DNA of 53,710 nt from Bifidobacterium hapali (GCF_002259755.1 NZ_MWWY01000031.1:1-53710), one strand, 5' to 3'. Positions 28,016-37,670 are shown, numbered from the stretch's first letter. Translations and numbers: made by a program. The notes: generated from the sequence alone by a model not told the origin.

Positions 28016-29713
28016 ATGACGAATACCAATACCAATCCACAAACCGACTGGTCGAAGGATAGTCTCGAAACCCTCGACCTGTTCGGTCCACGTCGTGATG
28101 CCTTTTCCGAGCGGTACCATCTCACGAGACGCAGCAAAATCAAGCGACTCGCACAAATCGCCGGTATCGCTCGTCAATTCGATGTTGCGCACGGCTTGAC
28201 TCCAGTCAAAATGCGACTCATGCTCGAAGCGCTTGGCCCGACCTTCGTCAAGGTCGGCCAAATCCTGTCGATGCGCTCCGAAATACTGCCGCAATCATTC
28301 TGCGACGAGCTCGCAAAACTGCGCGCCGACGCCGATCCGATGCCGTATCAGACTGTTGTCGAAACGCTCGCGCACGAATACGGCCGTCCAGTCGACGAAA
28401 TTTTCGAACACATCGATCCCACGCCACTCGGTTCCGCCTCTCTTGCGCAAGTTCACCGCGCAACGCTCCTCACCGGCGAGGATGTGGCCGTCAAAGTCCA
28501 GCGACCCGGCGTGCGCGAAACGATGGCGCAAGACGTGTCCATCATGCGTTCCATCGCTAAAGTCGCGACAAAAGTCGTCTCGACCGCGCAGATCGTCGAT
28601 CTCGGCGGCGTAGTCGAGGAACTGTGGGATACGTTTGAATCGGAAACAGACTTTCTTGTCGAAGCGCGCAATCTCGCGGAATTCAAACGATTCTGTTCGT
28701 CGTATCGGTACATGGATTGCCCAAAGCCGTACCCCGATTTGTGCACTGAGCATGTCGTCGTCATGGACTACATCGAAGGCATTTCCGTCTCGCATCCAGA
28801 TCAGTTGATCGCAGCCGGGTACGATCTCAAAGAAATCGGCACCAAACTCGTCGACAACTACGCGACCCAAGTGCTCGACGTCGGTTTTTTCCACGCTGAC
28901 TTGCATCCCGGCAACGTCATGGTCGCCGGCGGACAAATCGTGCTGCTTGACCTCGGCATGACCGGCCGACTCAATATGAAAACGCGGCAGGTTATGAAAC
29001 AGATGATTTTCGCTGTCGCTAAGCAGGATTCGCCGGCGCTTGCGGACGGGTTGCTGCGGTTTGCTGGTGCGGATAATAATCCTGAAGATTATCCGGCGCT
29101 GCTCGCCGATCTCGACACGATCGTCGCTGAATATGGCACGGTTGATTTGTCTGACCTTGATATTGCTGCGTTTTTGACCGCACTTACGCAGCTCGCGCAG
29201 CGGCATGGCATCGAAGTGCCGAGTTCGGTGACGACGGTCGGGCGTGCGTTGGTAACGCTGGAAGGATTGCTTGACGAATTCATTCCCGACGTAAATATGA
29301 TCGAGATTATCTCGAAGCATATTGAATCGAGTAAGTCGCCGCAGCAGATTGCTACCGATGAGGCGAAGTCGCTGGTACTGGAGAGTCACCAAGCGCTGCA
29401 CGGCTTGCTGAGTACGCTGGCCGAGGCGAAGACTGCGTCGCGTATGCTCACGCGCGGACAGTTGCGTATCAATATGGAGTTGATCGGTGCGGAAGAGCCG
29501 ATGAATAAGTTGAGCGACATGGTGAACCGATTAACTATGGCGTTGATCGTGGTGGGCCTGTTCGTGGGCTCGTCGATCGTGTATTTCGCTGGTATGAAAC
29601 CGATTATTTTCGGTATTCCAGTGGTTGGTTTTATGGGATATGTGGTCGCGTTCGTGCTGTCTGTGTGGATTGTCGGCGACATCTATTTCAAAGGCCGCAA
29701 AAAGAAGCGGTGA
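28016..29713 (+). CDS. ABC1/AarF/UbiB-family protein kinase-like protein
   Basis: This is a 565-residue protein from ATG 28016 (MTNTNTN). The frame is open back to 27806, but that extension runs through a palindromic repeat; ATG 27959 is another possible start. It contains the UbiB KxGQ motif FVKVGQILSMR, the Ala-rich nucleotide loop variant SASLAQVHRA, VAVKVQRPG with the catalytic Lys, FFHADLHPGN and LLDLGMTG. Two hydrophobic segments end the protein (about residues 500-550) before GRKKKR. UbiB-family proteins are linked to isoprenoid lipid or quinone handling; bifidobacteria lack ubiquinone, so the role here is open. It converges on the ATPase gene, 3 bp away. Confidence 0.9.
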   Translation: MTNTNTNPQTDWSKDSLETLDLFGPRRDAFSERYHLTRRSKIKRLAQIAGIARQFDVAHGLTPVKMRLMLEALGPTFVKVGQILSMRSEILPQSFCDELAKLRADADPMPYQTVVETLAHEYGRPVDEIFEHIDPTPLGSASLAQVHRATLLTGEDVAVKVQRPGVRETMAQDVSIMRSIAKVATKVVSTAQIVDLGGVVEELWDTFESETDFLVEARNLAEFKRFCSSYRYMDCPKPYPDLCTEHVVVMDYIEGISVSHPDQLIAAGYDLKEIGTKLVDNYATQVLDVGFFHADLHPGNVMVAGGQIVLLDLGMTGRLNMKTRQVMKQMIFAVAKQDSPALADGLLRFAGADNNPEDYPALLADLDTIVAEYGTVDLSDLDIAAFLTALTQLAQRHGIEVPSSVTTVGRALVTLEGLLDEFIPDVNMIEIISKHIESSKSPQQIATDEAKSLVLESHQALHGLLSTLAEAKTASRMLTRGQLRINMELIGAEEPMNKLSDMVNRLTMALIVVGLFVGSSIVYFAGMKPIIFGIPVVGFMGYVVAFVLSVWIVGDIYFKGRKKKR

Positions 29714-29716
29714 CGT

Positions 29717-31081
29717 CTACTGGCACAACGCCCATTGCCATGCGGGGATGATGCGAATAATTCCGGTATTGGTCTTGATGATATCGCGTTCTCGTAGAGT
29801 GATGACGGTGCTTTCGATACTGGGCATACGTTTCATGGCAAGTTCAAGCGCAGTTGTTTCGCGTGTGCGAGTCTTGGGGTTGTCCATGTTCACGGTGACT
29901 TGTATGGCACTGTAGGGCTCCGCTCCGAGCGCGTCGCCGAGGAGAAAATCCACTTTTTCCTGCTTGGCAGTGGGTAATGTTAAGGCTGTGATGAAATCAG
30001 TACGATGCCCAGCCTGACGTCGGCGTAGTTCAAGATAAACAGCTGTTTCCAAGCGCTTGCCAATATCTTGCTGATTGGCTCGTGATACTGCGTATGCAAG
30101 CCCCGGGTCTTCTGCATATATTTTTGGTACTGCCGTGCTGTCTGGTTTGAGTGAAGTAGTGTATTCATTGACTTCGTAACAGAGGAATGCTTGCTCAAGC
30201 AAATCGAGAATATGGCGTGCTTTATTCCAATATAGGTTGTATCCAACTTGCTTAAGTTGTTCAGTCAGTTTACTTACTGATAATTCGCAACCGGTGTTGC
30301 GTAGTGCAAATAATGCGATCTGATTTGCAATCGCAATATCTCCGCGTCCTAGTCGTTCTGCGACGTCACGCGCAACTACATCACGCATATAACTTTGCAG
30401 TATGTCGATACGACTGCTGTTAGACAGCTGCTGGACTCCTGGGAAACCTCCATTGATGAGGTAACGATCGAATGCGGCTTCCATTGCGGTGACTGTTTGG
30501 GTAGAAAATGTACTGGCACTTGGGCTTGGCGCATCAAGATGATGAAAGTTGCAGTATTCACGGAATGAAAGAGGAAGTACTTCGTGCGCATATGATCGGC
30601 CACGGAAGTTAGTGGAGATTTCTTCGCTCGACAGTTTCGATGATGAACCAGTAATAACAAGTGTGACTATATCGTGTTCGGCAAGGCGTTGGCAGAATCC
30701 TTGCCAATGGTTGGCTTCTTGTACTTCATCGAGAAAAAGATAAGTGCCATTTTTTCGTGCTTCAGGGCATTGTCTCCAGAATTCCGTAATGATTTGATCG
30801 AGTACATCGTCAGGCATTGGTTGCAGGCGTTCATCGGAGAAATTGAAGTAGAAGATACGTTCGCGTGGAATTCCTGCGGAGATCAGATCGTTAATGAGCT
30901 GGAACAGGTGAAATGTTTTACCGCTCCGGCGCATGCCGGTCAGGATATGTACAAGATTAAACATGGCCGGTTTGGGGAGCTCGTCAATGACTGGAGTACG
31001 TCGGATTGGTGTAGGGAAGCGGTATTCCCGCATTTCTTGAACTAGTGAAGAATAGTCGGGAGTGTGGCGTGTAGCAGGCAT
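29717..31081 (-). CDS. AAA_14/DUF4143 ATPase
   Basis: This is a 454-residue protein. The N-terminal P-loop domain has Walker A GMRRSGKT (around residues 49-56) and Walker B YLFLDEVQ, with sensor segment VTLVITGSSSKL. The C-terminal DUF4143 domain contains the conserved AEDPGLAYAV and ETAVYLELRRR segments and VDFLL, reminiscent of a PD-(D/E)XK-like core. These proteins are common, patchily distributed and of unknown function; some occur in toxin or defence contexts. The base composition is visibly lower in GC than the neighbouring genes, indicating transfer. Three phased palindromic operators precede the start. The family is clear, the role is not. Confidence 0.88.
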   Translation of the reverse strand: MPATRHTPDYSSLVQEMREYRFPTPIRRTPVIDELPKPAMFNLVHILTGMRRSGKTFHLFQLINDLISAGIPRERIFYFNFSDERLQPMPDDVLDQIITEFWRQCPEARKNGTYLFLDEVQEANHWQGFCQRLAEHDIVTLVITGSSSKLSSEEISTNFRGRSYAHEVLPLSFREYCNFHHLDAPSPSASTFSTQTVTAMEAAFDRYLINGGFPGVQQLSNSSRIDILQSYMRDVVARDVAERLGRGDIAIANQIALFALRNTGCELSVSKLTEQLKQVGYNLYWNKARHILDLLEQAFLCYEVNEYTTSLKPDSTAVPKIYAEDPGLAYAVSRANQQDIGKRLETAVYLELRRRQAGHRTDFITALTLPTAKQEKVDFLLGDALGAEPYSAIQVTVNMDNPKTRTRETTALELAMKRMPSIESTVITLRERDIIKTNTGIIRIIPAWQWALCQ

Positions 31082-31102
31082 GTTGTTGTGCTCCCTTCGG
31101 CA

Positions 31103-31193
31103 TACTTCGTAAATATTTTATGAAGATTGTAACATAACTTCTTAAAATTTTTAAGAAGTTTTTGGTGTAACTTCTTAAAAGATTTATGAAGTT
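31103..31193. promoter_or_regulatory. Three 25-bp palindromic operators at 33-bp spacing
   Basis: Palindromes occur at 31103-31127, 31136-31160 and 31169-31193. The central one is perfect (AACTTCTTAAAA-T-TTTTAAGAAGTT). The outer ones share the ACTTC...GAAG ends with a few mismatches. Starts are exactly 33 bp apart, with 8-bp gaps. They fill the AT-rich region upstream of the DUF4143 ATPase gene (start 31081), so a repressor acting on that gene is likely. Confidence 0.8.
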
Positions 31194-31218
31194 GGGAGGC
31201 TGATAGGTGTCTGCGGTG

Positions 31219-32247
31219 CTATTTGCGATGCGAAGAAATCCACCAGTTGATGATGGAGCCAGTGGCGACCAGCAGTGCGCCACACCAAAACGGCAGGGAT
31301 AGCGCAAGACCGAGCAGTACAGCGCTCGCGGCGGTGGATAGTACTGGCGTCGCGTAGCTCGCCATCGCGAGTGTGCGCATACTGCCGTGCAAAATGCCGT
31401 ATCCCCAGCACGCATATCCGCCTGCGATCGACGCCGCCGCGCCAAGCAACGCCAACCATGCCCAAATCGGCGGCATTGCGCTTGGCCAACCCTGGCCGGA
31501 CGCGAAGTGAATCACCCACAAGGCCACGGCTACCAGAGGAAAGAACAGGGACGTGCCATCCTCGCCGTGCGCCATCGCCGGCGTAAATACTGCGTACACT
31601 GACCACGCTGTAGAACCGGCGAATGCGAGCAGATACGGCAGCGGATTTGCAGCAATATGTCCGGCTGCAAGTCCCCAGTCCAGTCCGTTATTGCCGCCGA
31701 CCGCAAGCACAACGCCCGTCGTTGCAACGATTGCGCCGGGCAGCACGCGTATGACCGAACGTAAACGGGACGGCTTGCTTTGGACTGCGCTGGTGGCGTT
31801 GGTCTTCTTTCGTGCGACAGTTGGAAATACAGCGGCCGTGAGCAGCACCATCGTTGTTGGCCACAAATAATTCACGAGACTTACCTCGACTGACGATTCG
31901 GCTGTGGATGCTAGCCCGATCGACAGTGAAATCGCCGACTCATAGAACACGAACAACGTGCCGCCGATAATCAAATAACGTCGCGGATACTCGCGTAACG
32001 GTGCGGGACGGCGAAAAATCATGAGTAGCACGATGCCAACCGTATAAATGAGCGCGGAACCGAGCGTTGCACCGAACGCATCGGCAACTACGCGCACGAG
32101 GCCGGTCATCATGCTCCACAACAGAATCGCGCACAGACCGACTGTTGTGGCGCGCGACGAGATGACATGGCTGCCGTTGGATGATTGCGGCGATGTGCGG
32201 TTTGCGCTGGTTGTTGGGTTTTGCGCTGATGGCGTGCGTTGCGTCAT
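31219..32247 (-). CDS. EamA-type exporter (YddG-like)
   Basis: This is a 342-residue protein from ATG 32247, with AAGGACA 6 bp upstream; longer starts run into a palindromic repeat. Ten hydrophobic segments and two EamA halves are visible (for instance LCAILLWSMMTGLVRVVADAF and, in the second half, AFAGSTAWSVYAVFTPAMAH and YACWGYGILHGSMRTLAMASYATPVLS in parts). This pattern is close to YddG-type aromatic amino-acid or metabolite exporters. The substrate cannot be read. It lies downstream of a lacI gene on the same strand but is separated by 280 bp with palindromic units. Confidence 0.83.
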   Translation of the reverse strand: MTQRTPSAQNPTTSANRTSPQSSNGSHVISSRATTVGLCAILLWSMMTGLVRVVADAFGATLGSALIYTVGIVLLMIFRRPAPLREYPRRYLIIGGTLFVFYESAISLSIGLASTAESSVEVSLVNYLWPTTMVLLTAAVFPTVARKKTNATSAVQSKPSRLRSVIRVLPGAIVATTGVVLAVGGNNGLDWGLAAGHIAANPLPYLLAFAGSTAWSVYAVFTPAMAHGEDGTSLFFPLVAVALWVIHFASGQGWPSAMPPIWAWLALLGAAASIAGGYACWGYGILHGSMRTLAMASYATPVLSTAASAVLLGLALSLPFWCGALLVATGSIINWWISSHRK

Positions 32248-32371
32248 GCTGGTGTCCTTGTCGGCGATGTGTGAGCGGGCGTGGGTGCGGTGCGGATGGT
32301 TGCTCGGGCTTGAGGTATAGGCCGGAGCCCATTCTATGCCGATTATGCTGCCGTGGTTGCTACCGTGGAAC

Positions 32372-32482
32372 GGCGGTTTTGCTTGCTGGCAGCATCGTAA
32401 GCGAGCAAAAACCGCCACTGTCTGAATCGCGTGGCAGAAAACGCTCACTGAGCGCCTCTCAGCGAGCGTTTTCTGCCACGCG
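32372..32482. repeat. Two palindromic units of the GTGGCRGWTTTYGCTC family, 61-bp period
   Basis: Unit 1 runs from GGCGG at 32372 to CCGCC at 32416 (45 bp). Unit 2 runs from GGCAG at 32433 to CTGCC at 32477 (45 bp), with arms extended by CGCGT/ACGCG to 32428-32482. The units are 61 bp apart. They lie between the lacI end and the exporter start. Confidence 0.85.
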
Positions 32483-32526
32483 GGGGCGGGATGAGGGATA
32501 CCGGCGCGCATAGTGATGCCTTCGCC

Positions 32527-33747
32527 TCACGCACCTTGCCGCTCGAAGATTCGGCCGGAGCTGTCGAGCGGTGTGCGACGCATCGGTTCAGTGGATTCAC
32601 GCACGATCATCGGGCATTCCACCGTGGTCACGCCGTGATGTGGTCGCCCGGCCAACGCACCCAACAGATACTGCGCAGCCATTTTGCCGAGCATCGGAAT
32701 ATTGTTGTCGAACGTGGTCAACGTCGGATGCGCGTTCGACGCGAATACGAACCAGTTATCATGCCCGATCACAGCCACATCCTGCGGCACGCGTCGGCCT
32801 GCCGCCAATAACCCGCGCACCGCACCGCGCGCAATCTCGTCACTGAGACAGTAAATCGCGTCAAGATGCGGATGCTGATCAAGCAACAGCTTTGCTGCGC
32901 GTTCACCCCACTCCTCGCTCCACGCGTCAAACAACACTGCCACAGGCCGAAAATCGTACAGTGTGAACGTTCTCCACGCACCGCGCACACGATCTTTCGC
33001 TGCTTGAAAATCCTCTGGTCCTGCGATCACGGCGATGTAACGGCGGCCGAGGCTGAGCAAGTATTCGATCGCTTGTGCACCAGCGCCAACGTTGTCGCAG
33101 ATAATTGAACAGTCAGCGGGATCTCGCGACGGATCGTAGGTGTAAATAACCGGTAGTCCCATCGTGGTGCGCGGGTCGAGCGGCGGACGCGGATTGGTGG
33201 TATCACCGACGACGATCAAGCCGTCTACGCCGTGCGCGGCAAGCCGATCAATATGACTTTTTTCGAGCGCAGGTCGCCCGTGCGAGCTCATCAGCAATGC
33301 CGCATGATTCGAGGCGCCGAGCGTACTTTCCGCGCCGGTGAGCAACGGCAGCGCGAATCGGCCGTTGTAGTCGGATGTGATCAAGCCGACGAGACCAGTG
33401 CGTTTGTTGCGGTGTCCTGAGGTTGCGCCGGTATCGGTTGATTTGCGATAGCCGAGTTGTTCGGCGGCGGCGAGGACTGCGCGTTGCGTGCTCGCGGAGA
33501 TGCGATCGGTATGATTGAGCGCTTTCGAAGCCGTGGCAACCGATACGTTAGCGAGGTGGGCGACGTCAGTGAGCGTTGGGCGAGCGACGGTGCGTGATTG
33601 ATGCTGACCGCTGACGTGGCGTTCAGCACGGGCACTGAAAGACTGGGCATGCTCGTGATGATCGGAGAATGTGGTTGCTGCGGCTGGCGTTGCATATGAT
33701 CTAGTCGCAGAGTCGATTGACGACCTGATTGAACGGTTCTGTGCCAT
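32527..33747 (-). CDS. LacI-family regulator of the arabinofuranoside genes
   Basis: This is a 406-residue protein from ATG 33747 (MAQNRS). The frame is open to 34026, but that stretch crosses the operator and the GH127 start, so the longer start is rejected. An unusual ~65-residue polar, His/Ser-rich N-terminal extension precedes the LacI helix-turn-helix (PTLTDVAHLANVSVATASKALN). The effector domain follows. It is divergent from the GH127 gene; a perfect 16-bp palindrome lies between them. It probably represses the GH127-GPH unit and itself in response to an arabinose sugar. Confidence 0.85.
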   Translation of the reverse strand: MAQNRSIRSSIDSATRSYATPAAATTFSDHHEHAQSFSARAERHVSGQHQSRTVARPTLTDVAHLANVSVATASKALNHTDRISASTQRAVLAAAEQLGYRKSTDTGATSGHRNKRTGLVGLITSDYNGRFALPLLTGAESTLGASNHAALLMSSHGRPALEKSHIDRLAAHGVDGLIVVGDTTNPRPPLDPRTTMGLPVIYTYDPSRDPADCSIICDNVGAGAQAIEYLLSLGRRYIAVIAGPEDFQAAKDRVRGAWRTFTLYDFRPVAVLFDAWSEEWGERAAKLLLDQHPHLDAIYCLSDEIARGAVRGLLAAGRRVPQDVAVIGHDNWFVFASNAHPTLTTFDNNIPMLGKMAAQYLLGALAGRPHHGVTTVECPMIVRESTEPMRRTPLDSSGRIFERQGA

Positions 33748-33792
33748 AGTGCGCTCATTGTGTGCGGATGTGAACGATATACCCTCACCATA

Positions 33793-33808
33793 TGCGAAAA
33801 TTTTCGCA
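33793..33808. promoter_or_regulatory. LacI-type operator in the lacI/GH127 divergent region
   Basis: TGCGAAAATTTTCGCA is a perfect 16-bp palindrome, 46 bp upstream of the lacI start and 157 bp upstream of GH127. A related half-site TTCGCA follows at once. Its sequence differs from the ACGT-centred operators of the maltose locus. Confidence 0.8.
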
Positions 33809-33964
33809 TTCGCAAGACCTTGGAATGCGTTTGCCGTGGCGCGCATAGTATCGGTACCGACATCAGCCGAGGGACGGTTCTGCATGGCAGCGGAACCGTT
33901 TCGGCGGCTGGAAACCAGCAGTGAACGAGTAGAAGCAGTACCTACAGTGTGGAAAGGACGCACT

Positions 33965-35965
33965 ATGAGCCAGCATGTCACCGTGACATCGCCGTTCTGG
34001 AAGCGGTATCGCGAAAATGTTGCCAAAGAGGTAATCCCTTACCAGTGGGCGGTTATCAACGATGAACAGAAAATCGACATTCCGCGCGATCCGTCCGGCG
34101 CGAAACAGGATATCGATTACCATTACAGCCGCGCCGTGCGTAACCTGCGCATCGCTGCCGGTGACGAGGAAGGCGAGTTCAAGGGCTTCGTCTTCCAAGA
34201 TTCCGACGTGTATAAGTGGCTTGAAGAAGCCGCATATGCGCTCGCATACGATCCGGACGACCAGCTCAAGGACTTGTGCGACAAGCTCGTCGATTTGATC
34301 GCCCGCGCTCAGCGCGAGGACGGCTACCTTGATACGCCGTACATTATCAAGTCTGGCGCGTTCGCAAATCGTGAGCGGTTCACGCAGATTCAGCAGTCTC
34401 ACGAAATGTACGTGATGGGTCACTATATCGAGGCTGCGGTTGCATATTACGAGGTCACTGGTAACCAGCAGGCTCTCGACGTGGCCGAGAAGATGGCTGC
34501 TTGCCTGGCTGCGAACTTCGGTGAGGAAGACGGCAAGATTCCGGGCGCTGACGGTCATCCGGAGATCGAACTTGCGCTGTCTCGTCTCTACGAGGTCACG
34601 CACAAGCAGCAGTACCTTGATCTCGCCAAGTTCTTCATCGATGTACGTGGCAAGGACCCGAGCTTCTATGACAAGCAGAACGAGAAGATCGGCGACGGCT
34701 CGACCGATATCTTCCCGCAGATGCGCGGCTGGACGCACGAGTACACACAGACCGCGCGTCCGATTCGTCAACAGCAGACCGCTGAAGGTCACGCCGTGCG
34801 CGTCGGCTACATGCTCACCGGCGTCGCTCACGTCGCTCGCCTGACTGGTGACAAGGAACTTGAGGAAACTGCCAAGCGCCTGTGGCACAACATTGTCACC
34901 AAGCGCATGTACATCACCGGTGGTGTCGGCTCAACCCACATCGGCGAAGCGTTCACCTACGATTACGATCTGCCGAGCGACACGATGTACGGCGAGACGT
35001 GCGCGTCCGTTGCCATGAGCTTCCTTGCACGTCAGATGCTTGAGCTTGAGACCAAGGGCGAATATGCGGACGTGCTCGAAAAGGAGCTGTTCAACGGCTC
35101 GATCGCTGGTATCGCGCTCGACGGCAAGCACTTCTACTATGTGAACGCGCTTGAGGCAGATCCTGAGGCAACCGATCATAATCCGGATCGTTACCATGTG
35201 CTCATGCACCGCGCTGAGTGGTTTGGTTGCGCATGCTGCCCGGCCAATATCGCGCGACTGATCGCCTCCGTGGACCGTTACCTGTACACCGTGCACGAGG
35301 ATCGCCGTGAGATCATCGCCCACCAGTTCATTGCGAACGACGCCGAGTTCTTCGACGGCGTGAAGGTGTCGCAAAAGTCGAACTTCCCGTGGGATGGTCA
35401 CATCGAGTTCACGGTGAGCGTGCCGGAAGGTGCTGAACCGGTTCAGTTCCTCGTTCGTATCCCGAGCTGGTCCGCATCGAAGCATGAGATGACCGTGAAC
35501 GGTGAAGATGCGCGCCGTCTGCCGATCGTTGACGGATTCGTGACGATCGCAGCCGCCGCAGGCGAGACGACCACGATCACGCTCGAACTCGACATGGCCG
35601 TGAAGTTCATGCGTTCCAAGACGCTCGTACGTCACGACATCGGCAAGATCGCCGTCATGCGCGGCCCGATCGTGTTCTGCGCTGAAGAAGCCGACAACTC
35701 CGCGCCGCTGTGGAACTACCACATCGCCAGCCACGATGCCGACCGTGCGAAGGCCGAATATCACTTCGGTGAGCTCGACGGTGTTGAAGTCATCACGATT
35801 CCAGCGACCAAGCGCACGCACGACGACGAGAACTTCCCGCTGTACGCCGACGTGGAAGAGCATCCGGTCGGGGAGAAGTCCTACGACCTGAAGCTCATCC
35901 CGTACTACGCGTGGGCCAACCGCGAGATCGGTCAGATGCAGGTCTGGTTCGACTCGGACTTCTGA
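33965..35965 (+). CDS. hypBA1: Beta-L-arabinofuranosidase, GH127
   Basis: This is a 666-residue protein from ATG 33965, with AAAGGA upstream. It matches HypBA1 of B. longum (658 residues) in length and active site. Glu344 and Cys346 (MYGETCAS) and Cys424/Cys425 (GCACCPANI) correspond to the zinc ligands and nucleophilic cysteine, and Glu328 (HIGEAF) to the proposed acid/base. It lacks a signal peptide and would cut beta-1,2-linked arabinofuranose from imported arabinobiose (from plant extensins). The gene is followed by a GPH symporter. The residue equivalence comes from a by-eye alignment. Confidence 0.93.
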   Translation: MSQHVTVTSPFWKRYRENVAKEVIPYQWAVINDEQKIDIPRDPSGAKQDIDYHYSRAVRNLRIAAGDEEGEFKGFVFQDSDVYKWLEEAAYALAYDPDDQLKDLCDKLVDLIARAQREDGYLDTPYIIKSGAFANRERFTQIQQSHEMYVMGHYIEAAVAYYEVTGNQQALDVAEKMAACLAANFGEEDGKIPGADGHPEIELALSRLYEVTHKQQYLDLAKFFIDVRGKDPSFYDKQNEKIGDGSTDIFPQMRGWTHEYTQTARPIRQQQTAEGHAVRVGYMLTGVAHVARLTGDKELEETAKRLWHNIVTKRMYITGGVGSTHIGEAFTYDYDLPSDTMYGETCASVAMSFLARQMLELETKGEYADVLEKELFNGSIAGIALDGKHFYYVNALEADPEATDHNPDRYHVLMHRAEWFGCACCPANIARLIASVDRYLYTVHEDRREIIAHQFIANDAEFFDGVKVSQKSNFPWDGHIEFTVSVPEGAEPVQFLVRIPSWSASKHEMTVNGEDARRLPIVDGFVTIAAAAGETTTITLELDMAVKFMRSKTLVRHDIGKIAVMRGPIVFCAEEADNSAPLWNYHIASHDADRAKAEYHFGELDGVEVITIPATKRTHDDENFPLYADVEEHPVGEKSYDLKLIPYYAWANREIGQMQVWFDSDF

Positions 35966-35972
35966 CAGACGT

Positions 35973-36062
35973 GCGGAGAGATTGCCCGGAGGTACGCCAA
36001 CCAATTCAATCCGTCCAATAATCTCTCCGCCCATATTGCTGCGCGATGATCGTCGCGCAGCA
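35973..36062 (+). terminator. Two hairpins between GH127 and the GPH symporter gene
   Basis: GCGGAGAGATT (35973-35983) pairs with AATCTCTCCGC (36020-36030). TGCTGCGCGA (36037-36046) pairs with TCGCGCAGCA (36053-36062) around TGATCG. Neither has a T-run. They may tune the ratio of enzyme to transporter. Confidence 0.6.
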
Positions 36063-36111
36063 AACATCACCTGTGTATGTATTAATCACTAAATTATAGA
36101 AGAAGGAAACA

Positions 36112-37524
36112 ATGAGTGCAGCAACTCAGGACGCTTCCGCAGTGAAGCTTTCCACGAAGGAGAAGATCGCTTACTCCTTCACCGATATGGCAGGCAACCT
36201 GCTGTACGTGACCATTTCGTCGTACATCATGTACTTCTACACCAACGTGTTCCACATCCCGGCCGCTGGCGCGCTCGGTGCAGGTACGATCCTGCTGGTC
36301 GCTCGTTTTGCCGACGCTATTTCTGCTGTCGTGTGGGGTTCGATCGTCGACCACACCAACACAAAGTGGGGTCAGTCTCGCCCGTGGTTCCTGTGGCTGT
36401 GCGTGCCGTTCGCAATCACCGTGTGGATTGCGTTCACCGCGCCGAGCCTGCCGGATGGTGCGCCGAAGTTCGCGTACGCGCTGATCACTTACATTCTGGC
36501 TGCTGGTGCTGTGTACACCGGTATTCAGACCCCGATCACCGCAATTCTGCCGAACCTCACCTCCGATCCTGAGGAGCGTAACAACGCCAACTCCTTCCGT
36601 ATGGCCGGCGGTCAGATCGGTTCCTTCATCACCTCGTCCTTCACCATCCCGCTGGTCGGCTGGTTCGGCGTGACCTTCGGCGGCGGCGACAAGACTGGCT
36701 TCATGATCGTCACCGCGATCTGGGGTGTCATCGCAATCATCCTGCTGCTGTTCTCCTTCAAGAACCTCAACGAGCGCAACTATCACCCGGAACTCAACAA
36801 GCCGATTCCGCTGAGCGACTCCCTCAAGGCTGCCAAGGGCAACTGGCCGTGGATTATCCTCGTCGTCGCGTTCGTGATCTACTGGGTCGCACAGTCCACT
36901 CGTAACGGTGTGTCCACTTACTACGCGCAGTACGTGCTCGAAAACCGCAACCTAACTTCTATCTTCAACGGCGTTCAGGTGATCGGTCTGCTTGGTACCA
37001 TTGCCATGCCGATCATCGCAAACAAGACTAAGAACAAGACGCTGACCATGATCATCGGCTTGATTATTGGTGGTCTCGGTCAGGCGCTCATGCCGCTCGC
37101 CGGTCACAACGTGCCGCTGCTGGTCACGTTCTGGACTGTTGGCGTGCTCGGTGCTGCTATCGCTATCGGTATGCCGTTCGGTATGCTCGCCGACACCGTC
37201 GATTACGGCGAGTGGAAGACCGGTATCCATGCAGCTGGCTTCCTGACTGCTGTCGGCTCCGCGTTCTGCATCCAGGTCGGCTCCGGCTTCGGTGCTTTCC
37301 TGCCGCTGGAGATTATGGGCGCCGCTGGTTACGATGCCAACCTTGAGCAGCAGCCGCAGTCTGCGCTCGACGCGATCAGCTTCTGCTTCATCTGGCTGCC
37401 GGTGATCGTCTACATCATCGTTGGCGTGATCATGTGCTTCTACCGCAAGTATGAGAAGATGGAGCCGCAGATCAAGGCTGAGCTCGCTGAGCGTCACGCG
37501 AAGGCTCTCGCTGAAGCCAAGTGA
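36112..37524 (+). CDS. GPH-family sugar:cation symporter
   Basis: This is a 470-residue protein with 12 predicted membrane segments. N-terminal KEKIAYSFTDMAGNLLY and the loop DHTNTKWGQSRPWFLW match the glycoside-pentoside-hexuronide:cation symporter family. The MFS-like second half includes GMLADTVDYGEWKTG, also typical. It probably imports the arabinose-containing disaccharide hydrolysed by the upstream GH127; that is inference from position. GAAGGAAAC precedes ATG 36112. B. longum uses an ABC importer for related sugars, so this is a different import choice. Confidence 0.9.
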   Translation: MSAATQDASAVKLSTKEKIAYSFTDMAGNLLYVTISSYIMYFYTNVFHIPAAGALGAGTILLVARFADAISAVVWGSIVDHTNTKWGQSRPWFLWLCVPFAITVWIAFTAPSLPDGAPKFAYALITYILAAGAVYTGIQTPITAILPNLTSDPEERNNANSFRMAGGQIGSFITSSFTIPLVGWFGVTFGGGDKTGFMIVTAIWGVIAIILLLFSFKNLNERNYHPELNKPIPLSDSLKAAKGNWPWIILVVAFVIYWVAQSTRNGVSTYYAQYVLENRNLTSIFNGVQVIGLLGTIAMPIIANKTKNKTLTMIIGLIIGGLGQALMPLAGHNVPLLVTFWTVGVLGAAIAIGMPFGMLADTVDYGEWKTGIHAAGFLTAVGSAFCIQVGSGFGAFLPLEIMGAAGYDANLEQQPQSALDAISFCFIWLPVIVYIIVGVIMCFYRKYEKMEPQIKAELAERHAKALAEAK

Positions 37525-37614
37525 TCTGACTTCCCTCGCCAGGGGAGCTGACTGAGGGCAGTCATGTGGGTGCGCTCGCAGCCGGTTTTTCCTGCCACGC
37601 AGGGTCTCATCATC

Positions 37615-37670
37615 AACGGTTGTGGCCCAACGCTTATGCATGTATGCAGGCGCTGGGCCACAACCGTTTT
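37615..37670 (+). terminator. Terminator-like hairpin after the GPH gene
   Basis: AACGGTTGTGGCCCAACGC (37615-37633) pairs with GCGCTGGGCCACAACCGTT (37650-37668) with one mismatch, followed by TTATTG. It lies 90 bp after the GPH stop. Confidence 0.75.
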
